A stretch of 64,000 nucleotides of DNA from NCBI GenBank assembly GCA_963806395.1, contig CAWDYI010000015.1:40339-104338 (forward strand), written 5' to 3'. Source of the stretch: DASSUW01 sp963806395. GTDB lineage: Bacteria; Actinomycetota; Thermoleophilia; Solirubrobacterales; Solirubrobacteraceae. The notes under the pieces were generated by a model that worked only from the letters and a program-made list of their open reading frames with translations, ran no database searches and was not told where the DNA came from. How positions within the stretch are numbered: position 1 is the stretch's first letter; every line of letters starts with the position of its first letter. This document shows positions 25,263-33,682 of this stretch, in pieces. Made by a program: the position numbers and the translations under genes.

Positions 25263-25399
25263 AGCGCGGTCCTGCCACGCCCGCCTGCGAAGAACGCCAG
25301 CAGCGCCAGGATCCCCAGGATGAAGAGCAGCGGATGGACGATCGTGCCGCCCGCGATCGCGATGACCAGCAGTACGACCCCGATGATGAGCCACAGCAT
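25259..25399 (-). CDS. 46-residue membrane protein
   Basis: ATG at 25399 with AAAGGAGC 7 nt upstream. Two hydrophobic segments, MLWLIIGVVLLVIAIAGG and HPLLFILGILALLAFFAGG, are joined by a short TIV turn and end with GRGRTAL. It resembles the very small hydrophobic lmo0937/DUF5670-type proteins often found near stress genes. It overlaps the STAS start by 4 nt, so the two are translated together and may act in the same stress pathway. Confidence 0.7.
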   Translation of the reverse strand: MLWLIIGVVLLVIAIAGGTIVHPLLFILGILALLAFFAGGRGRTAL

Positions 25400-25552
25400 T
25401 CAGTGCTCCTTTGACGTTGACGCTCGATGCCGAGATGACGGCCGGGGCACCGTAGGGCGATCCGGCCGCGGTGACCGCCTGCGGCGTCGGCGCCGCGACG
25501 TCAGAGCGCCGACATGCGCGCTCGCGCCGCGTGCTGGGTAGAGAAGCGGCAC

Positions 25553-26287
25553 ATGGCCGGCTCCGCGAACGTCATCAGCATCGTCGACGCCGACCCCGAC
25601 CTCGCCGACCTGCTCGACGCGCGCGGCGTCGAGCGGGCGCGTCGCGACGCGCTCACGCGCGTGCAGCGCCTGTCACCCGGTGAGTGGGATGCCGCGGCCG
25701 CGCAGGAGCCGGCGGAGCACCATCGCGGCTTCCTGATCGTCGACGGCCTGCTCAGCCGCACCGTCGAGGTGCTCGGCAGGCGCTGTGTCGAGCTCGTCGG
25801 GCATGGGGACGTCATGCGGCCGTGGCGATGGGACGACGAGGGCTCGCACGTCCGGGCGGAGATCGGCTGGATCGTCCTCGAGCCGACCCGGCTGGCCATC
25901 CTCGACCACGACCTCGTCGTCCGGATGGTCCCGTGGCCGCAACTCGGGCTGGAGCTGTTCAATCGCGGCACCAGGCGCGCCCACCACCTCGCCGTCGCGC
26001 TGGCGATCGCGCACCATCAGCGCGTCGACGATCGCGTGCTGCTGACGCTCTGGCACCTCGCCGAGCGATGGGGCCGCGTCCACACCGAAGGGATCGTCGT
26101 CCCGCTACCGCTCAGCCACCAGCGGCTGGGCGACCTCGTGGGAGCCCAGCGCCAATCCGTCACGACCGCCCTCGGCCAGCTCACGCGCGCCGGGTCGATC
26201 AGCCGGCGCGGCAACGGCCATTGGGTCCTCCACGGCGATCCGCCCGACGAGCTGCGACACCACAAGCTGGTGGCGGCGCTGAGCTGA
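25553..26287 (+). CDS. Crp/Fnr-family regulator
   Basis: 244 residues from the ATG at 25553 (an ATG 39 nt earlier is possible). The N-terminal half is a cyclic-nucleotide-binding-like beta-barrel: GFLIVDGLLSRTVEVLGRR and VELVGHGDVMRPWRWDDEGS. The long dimer helix follows, then a C-terminal Crp winged helix with VPLPLSHQRLGDLVGAQRQS and VTTALGQLTRAGSISRRG. Residues that bind cAMP in CRP are not conserved, so the ligand is open. The gene is divergent from the STAS pair. Confidence 0.85.
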   Translation: MAGSANVISIVDADPDLADLLDARGVERARRDALTRVQRLSPGEWDAAAAQEPAEHHRGFLIVDGLLSRTVEVLGRRCVELVGHGDVMRPWRWDDEGSHVRAEIGWIVLEPTRLAILDHDLVVRMVPWPQLGLELFNRGTRRAHHLAVALAIAHHQRVDDRVLLTLWHLAERWGRVHTEGIVVPLPLSHQRLGDLVGAQRQSVTTALGQLTRAGSISRRGNGHWVLHGDPPDELRHHKLVAALS

Positions 26288-26297
26288 CCGGCGCGCG

Positions 26298-27069
26298 TCA
26301 GGTCGGGGCCAGCTCGACCTCGACGGTGACCCAGGGCGCAGCCGCCAGCGCGTCGTGCAGCGTCGCGTCGTCGTCGAAGCGTCCGGTGAGCCGGCGGCCC
26401 TCGCAGCGCACGGTGAGGCGGGGAGCGCGGAACGGCCACGGATCGAGCGTGACCATCGGGCCGCCCCGCACCGCGATGTCGACGTCAGCGTCCGCGGCCG
26501 GCACATCCGTGAGCTCGTACGGCGCCCAGTCCAGCAGCAGGCCGAGCGACAGCGAGTCCCACGTCCACACGAGCCGCCGGTTGCGTCGCACGACCGCGTC
26601 GGCGGCGGCTGCGGCGGTCCGCGGATCGGCCTCCAGGCCGGCGAGCAGGTGCGCCTGCAGCTCCCGCTGCCCGGCCAGGAACTCGCGCACGCGCGCGACG
26701 TCGGGTGGCTGGAAGCGGGTGAGGTCGCGCCGCTCGTACAGCGAGCTGCCGTGCATCGAGACCAGCAGCGGCGGCGTAGCGGCTCTGTGGCACCACCAGC
26801 GGCGCCGCCCGCCACCAGATCTCGAGGTGGTCGTCGAGCTCGAGCTCCATGAACGACCGTGGCAGGCCCGTCTGCGGGTTCAGCGCCGGCCGCCGCTCCC
26901 ACTCCGCCATGCCGACGTCGTGCTGCTCGGCCGCCAGGCACACCTCCTCCCACGGCTCCACCGCACCGAACCGCTCGTTGCCCCAGGCGCGCGCCAGCTG
27001 GCCGGAGAGCCACGCGTGCGCGGGTTGACCGATCGCGATCACACCGTCGCCGTCAGGGCGCAGGAGCAT
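26298..27069 (-). CDS. DUF3891 protein, one frameshift
   Basis: About 256 residues from the ATG at 27069. The N-terminal part has GVIAIGQPAHAWLSGQLARA, EVCLAAEQHDVGMAEWERRP and ELELDDHLEIWWRAAPLV; the C-terminal part has SMHGSSLYERRDLTRF and LDWAPYELTDVPAADADVD. The conserved His-Asp pairs (EQHD and MHGS) recall an HD-like fold. Function is unknown. Reading changes frame at about 26,770, where one extra base (GCCGC-C-GCTG) breaks SRYAALLVSMHG; restoring it gives a continuous protein. Confidence 0.7.
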
Positions 27070-27109
27070 CGAGCGAGTGTCCCAAGGCGACGGTCCTACC
27101 GTGGTCTGT

Positions 27110-27355
27110 GTGCGGATCTGGGACCTCGACCCCCACGTGTTGTGCGACCAGCATCTCCTGGGCGAGCACCGTGAGCTCCACGCCGTCTGGTCGATCCTGA
27201 CGACCGGCAAGTCCGGCTATGCCCATCACCCGGAGACACTCCGCTGGCGCGGCCGGCTGGCGGCGCTCTACGCACGGCACGACGCGGAGCTCGCCGAGGC
27301 GCAGCGCGCGCGACTCGCGGCGCGTGGCTGCGGATGCCGGACCGGCGAACCGTGA
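27110..27355 (+). CDS. Pyrimidine-dimer DNA glycosylase/endonuclease V-like
   Basis: 81 residues from a GTG at 27110. The short all-helical protein begins VRIWDLDPHVLCDQHLLGEHRELHAVW; the HREL motif corresponds to the Arg-Glu pair of T4 endonuclease V that cleaves DNA beside UV-induced pyrimidine dimers. The SGYAHHPETLRWRGRLAALY segment is typical of the bacterial family. The N-terminal Thr nucleophile of the T4 enzyme is not obvious, as in other bacterial members. It is convergent with the CarH-type light regulator, an attractive context for a UV-repair enzyme. Confidence 0.65.
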   Translation: MRIWDLDPHVLCDQHLLGEHRELHAVWSILTTGKSGYAHHPETLRWRGRLAALYARHDAELAEAQRARLAARGCGCRTGEP

Positions 27356-28234
27356 TCACGCCGGCACGAGCGCGCTCACCCGCTCGGCTTCCGCGACCGG
27401 GTCGTCGGTGAGCGCGAGGACGCCGGGCACGTCGGTGCGGAAGCCACGTGCGCCCGCGCCCGCCACCGCCACGCGATGCCGCCGGGCGAGGTCCGCGAGC
27501 ACCGGGGCCAGGGGCACGAAGCGGTCGGCAGAGACGGCGCTGAGGACGAGCAGCGCGGGCTCGACCGCGCGCGCGGCCTCGGCGATGCTCTCGGCCGGCG
27601 TGTCGGCGCCGAGGTAGTCGATCCGCCAGCCGCGCTCGCGCAGCGCGAGCCCGAAGGCGATCAGGCCGAGGTCGTGCCGCTCGCCCGGCGGACAGGCGAG
27701 CATGGCGCGCCGGCCGGTCCCGCGACCCCAGCCGCGCGCGAGGCCGAGCAGCCGGCCGCGCACGAGGTTCGACGCGAAGTGCTCTTGCGCGATCGAGACC
27801 TGGTCCTGCTCCCACCGCTCTCCGATCTCGCGCAGGTACGGGACGACCACCTCGGCCAGCAGCGCGTCGATCGTCGCCACCGCGAGCAGCCCGTCGATGA
27901 CGGCCTGCACGCCGGGCTCGTCGAATGCCCGCGTTGCCCGGCTGAGCTCAGCCCGTGCCGACGGCGGGTCGAACGCCGGGGCCCCGGCCCGATCGCCTTC
28001 GGTCGTCACCCGCGCGGCGAGCTCCGCCGCCTCACGCGCCGCAAGACCGCGCGCCATGTGCTGACGCATCAGATGGACGCGCCCGAGGTCGTCAGCCGAG
28101 TACAGGCGCAGGCCGCCCGATGACCGCTCGGGGCGGAGGAGGCCGTAGCGGCGCTCCCACGCGCGCAGCAGCTCAGGGCTCACGCCGGAGCGCCGGCTCA
28201 GCTCGCCGATCCGCAGATGCGACTCCTCAGGCAT
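27356..28234 (-). CDS. CarH-type MerR regulator with B12-binding light sensor
   Basis: 292 residues from the ATG at 28234. Residues 7-75 are a MerR winged helix (RIGELSRRSGVSPELLRAWERRYGLL, GGLRLYSADDLGRVHLMRQH). Residues about 105-185 are the four-helix cap with WEQDQVSIAQEH, which is exactly the Wx9EH motif of CarH photoreceptors. Residues 190-292 are a cobalamin-binding Rossmann domain with PPGERHDLGLIAFG (the ExHxxG B12-ligand motif) and RIDYLGADTPAESI. CarH tetramers with adenosylcobalamin repress DNA in the dark and fall apart in light. Three tandem 11-bp repeats upstream match the known CarH operator design. It is divergent from DUF378. Confidence 0.88.
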   Translation of the reverse strand: MPEESHLRIGELSRRSGVSPELLRAWERRYGLLRPERSSGGLRLYSADDLGRVHLMRQHMARGLAAREAAELAARVTTEGDRAGAPAFDPPSARAELSRATRAFDEPGVQAVIDGLLAVATIDALLAEVVVPYLREIGERWEQDQVSIAQEHFASNLVRGRLLGLARGWGRGTGRRAMLACPPGERHDLGLIAFGLALRERGWRIDYLGADTPAESIAEAARAVEPALLVLSAVSADRFVPLAPVLADLARRHRVAVAGAGARGFRTDVPGVLALTDDPVAEAERVSALVPA

Positions 28235-28246
28235 GGTCAAGAACCA

Positions 28247-28279
28247 TACAGGACCTGTACAAGACCTTGACAGAATCGC
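28247..28279 (+). promoter_or_regulatory. Three tandem 11-bp repeats over the DUF378 -35 box
   Basis: TACAGGACCTG, TACAAGACCTT and GACAGAATCGC lie head to tail at exactly 11-bp spacing, sharing ACA at positions 2-4 and A at 7. The last copy overlaps TTGACA at 28267-28272. Thermus CarH binds three direct 11-bp repeats across a -35 element, so this is a strong CarH operator candidate. Confidence 0.75.
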
Positions 28280-28295
28280 CCCAATGTCCTACCTT
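28267..28295 (+). promoter_or_regulatory. Promoter of DUF378 gene
   Basis: TTGACA (28267-28272), a 17-nt spacer and TACCTT (28290-28295) make a good sigma-70-type promoter with a predicted start near 28,302. The gene's ATG is at 28341. Confidence 0.65.
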
Positions 28296-28310
28296 GGCTA
28301 ACGTTACTTG

Positions 28311-28343
28311 GACAAAACCTGTACAGGAGGTCAACAAATCATG
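28311..28343 (+). promoter_or_regulatory. Second set of three 11-bp repeats over the DUF378 start
   Basis: GACAAAACCTG, TACAGGAGGTC and AACAAATCATG follow at 11-bp spacing with the same ACA at positions 2-4. The set covers the ribosome binding site and start codon of DUF378 and, on the other strand, a possible TTGTCC -35 for the carH-like gene. Two operator clusters would let the regulator control both directions. Confidence 0.6.
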
Positions 28344-28583
28344 AAGAAACTCGACCTACTCGCCGCCACGCTCCTGATCGTGGGCGGCCTCAACTGGGGC
28401 CTTGTCGCGCTCGCCGAGTTCGACCTTGTCGCCTGGCTCGTCGGCGAGGAGTTCGGCGCGACGAACGCGGCGAGCCGGATCGTGTACGGCCTCGTCGGCC
28501 TGGCCGCGGTCTACGGCATCGCCTCGCTGCTCGCCAGCCGGCGCACGACCGGCGCCCCCGGGCGTGCGGCGACCTCCCACTAG
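28341..28583 (+). CDS. DUF378 small membrane protein
   Basis: 80 residues, ATG preceded by AGGAGG 10 nt upstream. Two hydrophobic helices: LDLLAATLLIVGGLNWGLVAL, whose GGLNWG is the DUF378 hallmark, and ASRIVYGLVGLAAVYGIASL. The tail is short and basic. Function is unknown. Its promoter carries the CarH-type operator, so light-induced expression is predicted. A hairpin follows at 28,606. Confidence 0.85.
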   Translation: MKKLDLLAATLLIVGGLNWGLVALAEFDLVAWLVGEEFGATNAASRIVYGLVGLAAVYGIASLLASRRTTGAPGRAATSH

Positions 28584-28605
28584 CCCGCCGCATCAGCCAC
28601 GCACT

Positions 28606-28633
28606 CCCGCCGCGGTTCCGGTGCCGCGGCGGG
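28606..28633. terminator. Hairpin after DUF378
   Basis: A perfect 10-bp stem (CCCGCCGCGG with its complement at 28624-28633) around TTCCGGTG. No T-run follows. It lies 23 nt after the DUF378 stop. Confidence 0.65.
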
Positions 28634-28766
28634 GGCCGGGACGCCCTTCCGCAGTGTCGAACACCTGTCTAGTGGTTCATCAGCTGGTCGTGTTCTGCCG
28701 ATACCCCGAGAGCATGTTGCATTTGTTGCATTTTCATGCCCGCGGCACAACGGAAGGTTCTCTCAA

Positions 28767-30974
28767 ATGTGCAGGTCACCGAAGAGCCGCTGGCGCGGCC
28801 GGACCCTCGCGGTCCTGCTCGCAGCCGTGGTTCCGCTCGCCGCGAGCGGTTCGGTAGCACAGGCAGGAACGCCGTCCGCCCACAAGCGGCTCGTCAAGGT
28901 CGCCAAGAAGCACCCGCATCGCAAGGTCGTGGCGATCGCCCAGTTCAAGGCCACCGTGTCCGAGCGCAAGGCCCGCGCGATCGTGCGCCGCCACCGCGGC
29001 CGCGTGACCGACCGGGTCCCGGCCATCAACGGCCTCGCAGTCAAGCTCCCGGCTCGCCAGGCAAGGAAGCTGAAGCGTCGCAGCCGCGTCGTCAACGTCA
29101 CGCTGAACACCCGCGTGCGCATCACCGGCGTCGGCGCCGGCAGTCTGGCGACGAACTATCCGAAGACGGTCGGCGCGGACAAGCTGTGGGCCGCAGGCAT
29201 CACCGGCAGGGGCGTCGGCGTGGCCGTCATCGACTCCGGGATCAACGGCGACATGCCGGACTTCGAGAACGCCGACGGCAGCTCGCGCGTCACCGCCAAC
29301 GTGATCTCCGCCCCAGGCGCGACCCGCCCCGGCGACGAGGTCGGGCACGGCACGCACGTGGCGGGCATCATCGCGGGCAACTCGCTGCACCGCAGCGCCG
29401 GCGACCCGGCGCGCGGCGCCTACGTCGGCATCGCCCCCGAGGCCAACCTGGTCGCCGTCAAGGTGGCCGACGACGCCGGCGAGTCGACGATGCTCGACGT
29501 GATCAACGCGCTGGAGTTCGTGGTCGCCCACAGGGACGAGCTGAACGTCCGCGTCATCAACCTCTCGGTCACCTCGAACACGCCCGCCTCCTACCTGAAC
29601 GACCCGCTTGACGCGGCCGTCGAGTTCGCCTGGCACTCCGGCATCGTCGTCGTCGCCGCCGCGGGCAACCGCGGGAGCGCGGCCGACGCAGTCGACTACG
29701 CCCCGGGCAACGACCCGTACGTCATCTCCGTCGGCGCCACCGACGAGGCCGGCACGGTCGACCGCAGCGACGACATCACCGCGGCGTTCTCGAGCCGCGG
29801 CGCCACCCAGGACGGCATCGCCAAGCCGGACGTGCTCGCCCCCGGCGTTCGCATCGTGGCGCCGCTCGCCCTGGGCAGCGCGTTCCAGACGCTGTGCCCC
29901 ACCTGCGTCGTCGGTAACGCGTACCTGCGCATGGGCGGCACGTCGATGGCGGCCCCGGTCGTCGCCGGCGCCGCGGCGCTCCTGCTCCAGGCCCGGCCCG
30001 GCCTCAACCCCGACGAGGTCAAGGCGCTCCTGACCACGGGCGCGACCGCGGCCGGTCTCGGTCTCGGCACGGCCGACAGCTTTGGCGTCCTCGCGGGCTC
30101 GACGATCACCAACACCGGCCTGTCGACGGTCAACGGCGACCTCGGGCTCAGCCCGGGCACCGCGGTGACCGGCTTCGGGCCCGGAGTCGTCAACGGCACG
30201 ACCCACGCGGCCAACGCCGTCGCGCTCCAGGCGCAGTCCGACCTCACAGCCGCCTACGACGACGCCGCCGGGCGGATCCCGCCGGTGGCCGCGCCCGCGG
30301 ACCTCGGCGGCCTCACGCTCACTCCGGGCGTCTACCGGAACGCGTCGTCGCTCGGGCTGACCGGGGCGCTGACGCTCGACGCCCAGGGCGATCCGGACGC
30401 CCTGTTCGTCTTCCAGGCCGGCTCGACGCTGATCACCGCGTCGGCGAGTCAGGTCAAGCTCGTCAACGGCGCGCAGGCCTGCAACGTGTTCTGGAAGGTC
30501 GGCAGCTCGGCGACGCTCGGGACGTCCACGAGGCTCGCCGGCAACATCCTGGCCCTGACGTCGATCTCCATGAACGACGGCGTCACGCTGAACGGGCGAG
30601 CGCTCGCGCGCAACGGAGCCGTCACGCTGATCAACGACACGATCACGGCTGCGCACTGCGCGGCCGGCGCCGCGACGAGCCCGGCGGGCGAGCTCGACCT
30701 CTCCAGCGCGCTGCCGGCCGATGCCGGCGCCGGCGACAATCAGGGCCTGCGGCCGAACCACATCGTCAGGCAGGCGCTCGTCGAGGCCGGCGTCGACCCG
30801 ACGCGCGCCAACTGGACCAAGTCGTCATGGACGAAGTCGTCCTGGACCAAGTCGTCGTGGACCAAGTCGTCGTGGACGAAGTCCAGCTGGACGACCGCCG
30901 AGAGCGGCATCGCCGTGCCGTGGGCAGGCGCGACCTGGACGTGTGCCGCGTGCACGAGCGGCGACTCGGACTGA
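28767..30974 (+). CDS. Secreted subtilisin (S8) with DUF3494 domain and WTKSS tail
   Basis: 735 residues. A signal peptide ends near SVAQA (33). An I9-like propeptide (about 45-115) has VVAIAQFKATVSERKARAIV. The catalytic domain carries D156 (VAVIDSGIN), H197 (GHGTHVAG) and S393 (GGTSMAAP). Residues about 434-630 then form a DUF3494 (ice-binding-protein-like) beta-solenoid: DSFGVLAGSTITNTGLSTVN, LTPGVYRNASSLGLTGALTL, VFQAGSTLITASASQV and FWKVGSSATLG. The C-terminus has five perfect Trp-Thr-Lys-Ser-Ser repeats plus a sixth partial one, then a Cys-containing end. The solenoid is probably for adhesion or surface anchoring. The gene has its own promoter region. Confidence 0.9.
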   Translation: MCRSPKSRWRGRTLAVLLAAVVPLAASGSVAQAGTPSAHKRLVKVAKKHPHRKVVAIAQFKATVSERKARAIVRRHRGRVTDRVPAINGLAVKLPARQARKLKRRSRVVNVTLNTRVRITGVGAGSLATNYPKTVGADKLWAAGITGRGVGVAVIDSGINGDMPDFENADGSSRVTANVISAPGATRPGDEVGHGTHVAGIIAGNSLHRSAGDPARGAYVGIAPEANLVAVKVADDAGESTMLDVINALEFVVAHRDELNVRVINLSVTSNTPASYLNDPLDAAVEFAWHSGIVVVAAAGNRGSAADAVDYAPGNDPYVISVGATDEAGTVDRSDDITAAFSSRGATQDGIAKPDVLAPGVRIVAPLALGSAFQTLCPTCVVGNAYLRMGGTSMAAPVVAGAAALLLQARPGLNPDEVKALLTTGATAAGLGLGTADSFGVLAGSTITNTGLSTVNGDLGLSPGTAVTGFGPGVVNGTTHAANAVALQAQSDLTAAYDDAAGRIPPVAAPADLGGLTLTPGVYRNASSLGLTGALTLDAQGDPDALFVFQAGSTLITASASQVKLVNGAQACNVFWKVGSSATLGTSTRLAGNILALTSISMNDGVTLNGRALARNGAVTLINDTITAAHCAAGAATSPAGELDLSSALPADAGAGDNQGLRPNHIVRQALVEAGVDPTRANWTKSSWTKSSWTKSSWTKSSWTKSSWTTAESGIAVPWAGATWTCAACTSGDSD
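30813..30893 (+). repeat. 15-bp tandem repeat encoding WTKSS
   Basis: Five tandem 15-bp units with only synonymous differences (AAG TCG TCA/TCG, ACC/ACG), followed by a partial copy. Encodes the repeat tail of the S8 protease. Tandem identity at DNA level suggests recent slippage. Confidence 0.85.
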
Positions 30975-31062
30975 TCCGGTCCGAGCGGCCCTCGGCCGCT
31001 CGCGACGGCGTTAATCGGACACCGGCCCTCATTCGGCTCACGCGCGTGCCGATGCACCCGTG

Positions 31063-33588
31063 ATGGGCATTCGTGCAGCCAGCCGAAGGCTCACCAGCTC
31101 GATTGAGCCGGTGTGGTGGCTGAACGCCGTCATCGGCGCTGCCTCCGTCGTGCTGTACCTCGTCTGGATCCGCCACCTCGAGCCGATCCACGGCCCGGAG
31201 ATCGCCTGGTGGGTGCTCGCCCTCCTCGTGCTCGCCAGCGAGCGCTGGCCGGTCCAGCTGGAGTTCCGGCGCAGCTCGCATTCCTTCTCGCTGTTCGACA
31301 TCCCCATGACGCTCGCACTGATCTTCGCGAGCGGCACGCACGCCTACTTCGCCGTGATCGTCGGCATGTTCGTCGCGATGGCATCGCGCCGGCTGACGCC
31401 GGTCAAGTTCGCCTTCAACCTCGCGCAGTTCTCGCTCGTGTCGTCGGTTCTGATCGTGGTCGTGCACCTGGCGGCCTCTGCCGATCCGGGCTTCGGATGG
31501 ATCACCTGGGGCAGCGTGCTCGCCGCGTCCCAGCTCGGCGGCGTGCTGACGATCCTGCAGATGCTCGCCGCGATCGTGCTGACCGAGGGCCTGGTCTCCC
31601 GCGAGCAGGTGCGCGAGATGTTCGGCCTCGACCTCGTGGTGACGCTCACCGGCACGGCGATGGCGCTCGTCTGCAGCATCCTGTGGATCGAGCGGCCCGA
31701 GGCGACGCCGTTGCTGCTGCTCCCGGTCCTGATCGCGTTGCTCGGGTACCGCGCGTACGTCCAGGAACGCCAAGGCCGCGAGAAGGTGACGACCCTCTTC
31801 GACACCAGCCACGCACCGTCGGAATCGCCCGAGTTCGCCGTCGCGCTCGAGGGCCTGCTCGAGCGAGCGCTCGAGGCGTTCCACGCCGAGCAGGCGGAAG
31901 TCGTCCTGTTCCCCGCCGACGGCAGCGCGCCGCTGCGCACCCGCCTCGGCCCGGGCACGGCCCGCGAGGCGATGGCGCCCGTCGACGCGGCCGTAGCGAC
32001 GGCGCTGCGCACGTACGCCACGGACTCCGACGCCTCGGTGGCGCTGATCGCGCCGTTCCCCTCGACACTCGATCGCTACCTCCGGGAGCGCGGCGTCCGG
32101 CACGGCATGCTCGGCGTCCTGCGCGGCGAGGACCGCGTGATCGGCACGATCATGCTCGCGAACCGCTTCGGCCTCTCGCGTGGCTTCACCGACGGCGACC
32201 GGGTGCTGCTCGAGTCGCTTGCCACCAACGCGAGCGCTGCGCTGCAGTACGACCGCCTCGAGCACACCGTCGCCGAACTGCACGACGTGGAGGACCAGCT
32301 CGAGCACCAGGCCCAGCACGACCCGCTCACCGGGCTCGCCACCCGCTCGCTGTTCAGCCGGCAGGTCCGTGAGGCGCTCCAGCCGGGCACCGCCGGCGAG
32401 GTCGCCGTGATGGTCATCGACCTCGACGACTTCAAGGGTGTCAACGACACGCTGGGGCACCCCGTCGGCGACGAGCTGCTCCGCGGAGTCGCCGCACGGC
32501 TGCTCCGCTCCGTCCGCAGCGACGACGTCGTCGCGCGCCTCGACGGCGATGAGTTCGCCGTCCTCGTCCACAGCTCGTCCGGCATCGAGCGGCGGGCGGT
32601 CGAGCTCGCCCAGCGCACCCTGGAGTCGTTCGCCCTACCGGTCATCGCCGGCAGCGAGCTCCTGCACGTCAGCCTCAGCATCGGCCTCGCCACGAGTCGC
32701 CACTCGCACACGCACGCCGAGGAGCTGCTGCGCGACGCCAACCTGGCCATGTACGACGCCAAGGAGGCCGGCAAGCGCCGCTTCTCGGTGTTCACGCCCG
32801 CGATGCGGGACTCGATCGTCCGCCGCCACGGCTTCAAGGCCGAGCTCGAGCACGCGATCGAGCACCGCGAGCTCATCGTCCAGTACCAGCCGATCGTCGA
32901 CCTCACCACCGGCAAGACCGTCTCCCTCGAGGCCCTCGTGCGCTGGAACCATCCGGGCCGCGGGCGCATCCCCCCTTGCGATTTCATCCCGCTCGCGGAG
33001 GAAACGGGCCTGATCGTGCCGCTCGGCCGCTACGTGCTCGAGGAGGCGTGCAAGCGCGTCGGCGAGCGCCACTCCGACGTCCAGGTGCAGGTCAACCTGT
33101 CGGTGATCGAGCTCGAGCACCCCGACCTGCTCGAGACGATCGCGGGCGTGATCGAGCGCACCGGCATCGCCCCCGGCCGGCTCGTGCTCGAGGTCACCGA
33201 GACGCTGCTCGTCAAGGACGCCGTCCGCGGCGTCGCGACGCTGCAGCAGCTGCGCGACATCGGCGTGCACCTCGCGCTCGACGACTTCGGCACCGGCTAC
33301 TCGTCGCTCAGCTACCTGCGCACCCTGCCGCTCGACTCGCTGAAGATCGCGCGCGAGTTCGTCGAGGGCCTCGCCTTCTCGGAGCACGACGCTGCGTTCG
33401 TGCGCCTGATCGTCGGCCTCGCGAAGACCGTCGGCCTCAAGGTCGTCGCCGAGGGCATCGAGACCCGCGAGCAGCTCGACATGCTGCGTGAGATCGGCTG
33501 CGACCTCGGCCAGGGCTTCTACTTCGCGGCACCGATGGACGTCGACGCGGACTGGCTCGCCTCCCGCATCGACCCCGCGCTGGCCTGA
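31063..33588 (+). CDS. Membrane GGDEF-EAL cyclic-di-GMP protein
   Basis: 841 residues from the ATG at 31063 (a GTG one codon earlier is possible). The N-terminal 200 residues carry about seven hydrophobic helices, a MASE-like sensor. A GAF-like domain (about 235-390) follows. The GGDEF domain (about 415-580) has the active loop as ARLDGDEFAVLV, so the first Gly of the motif is Asp; DGDEF variants occur in many actinobacterial proteins. The EAL domain (about 595-835) has SLEALVRWNHP, NLSVIELEHP, ALDDFGTGYSSL and KVVAEGIET, with all metal ligands in place, so phosphodiesterase activity is likely. It probably links an envelope signal to adhesion or motility. Confidence 0.9.
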   Translation: MGIRAASRRLTSSIEPVWWLNAVIGAASVVLYLVWIRHLEPIHGPEIAWWVLALLVLASERWPVQLEFRRSSHSFSLFDIPMTLALIFASGTHAYFAVIVGMFVAMASRRLTPVKFAFNLAQFSLVSSVLIVVVHLAASADPGFGWITWGSVLAASQLGGVLTILQMLAAIVLTEGLVSREQVREMFGLDLVVTLTGTAMALVCSILWIERPEATPLLLLPVLIALLGYRAYVQERQGREKVTTLFDTSHAPSESPEFAVALEGLLERALEAFHAEQAEVVLFPADGSAPLRTRLGPGTAREAMAPVDAAVATALRTYATDSDASVALIAPFPSTLDRYLRERGVRHGMLGVLRGEDRVIGTIMLANRFGLSRGFTDGDRVLLESLATNASAALQYDRLEHTVAELHDVEDQLEHQAQHDPLTGLATRSLFSRQVREALQPGTAGEVAVMVIDLDDFKGVNDTLGHPVGDELLRGVAARLLRSVRSDDVVARLDGDEFAVLVHSSSGIERRAVELAQRTLESFALPVIAGSELLHVSLSIGLATSRHSHTHAEELLRDANLAMYDAKEAGKRRFSVFTPAMRDSIVRRHGFKAELEHAIEHRELIVQYQPIVDLTTGKTVSLEALVRWNHPGRGRIPPCDFIPLAEETGLIVPLGRYVLEEACKRVGERHSDVQVQVNLSVIELEHPDLLETIAGVIERTGIAPGRLVLEVTETLLVKDAVRGVATLQQLRDIGVHLALDDFGTGYSSLSYLRTLPLDSLKIAREFVEGLAFSEHDAAFVRLIVGLAKTVGLKVVAEGIETREQLDMLREIGCDLGQGFYFAAPMDVDADWLASRIDPALA

Positions 33589-33682
33589 CCCGCCCGAAAC
33601 GCCCCCGGACATATGGCCCGGCGGAGCCGGGTACTCCGCAAGCACATCCGAGCAGCGTTCGAACGGGATCAGGGGGCGGGCG

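Noticed and set aside
30813..30893. CRISPR-like array
   Set aside because: The repeats are contiguous 15-bp units in frame with a protease gene and have no spacers.
30766..32571. Long minus-strand open frame of about 600 codons opposite the S8 and GGDEF-EAL genes
   Set aside because: It is antisense to two well-supported genes and its translation is Arg/Glu/Ala-rich low complexity, typical of high-GC shadow frames.
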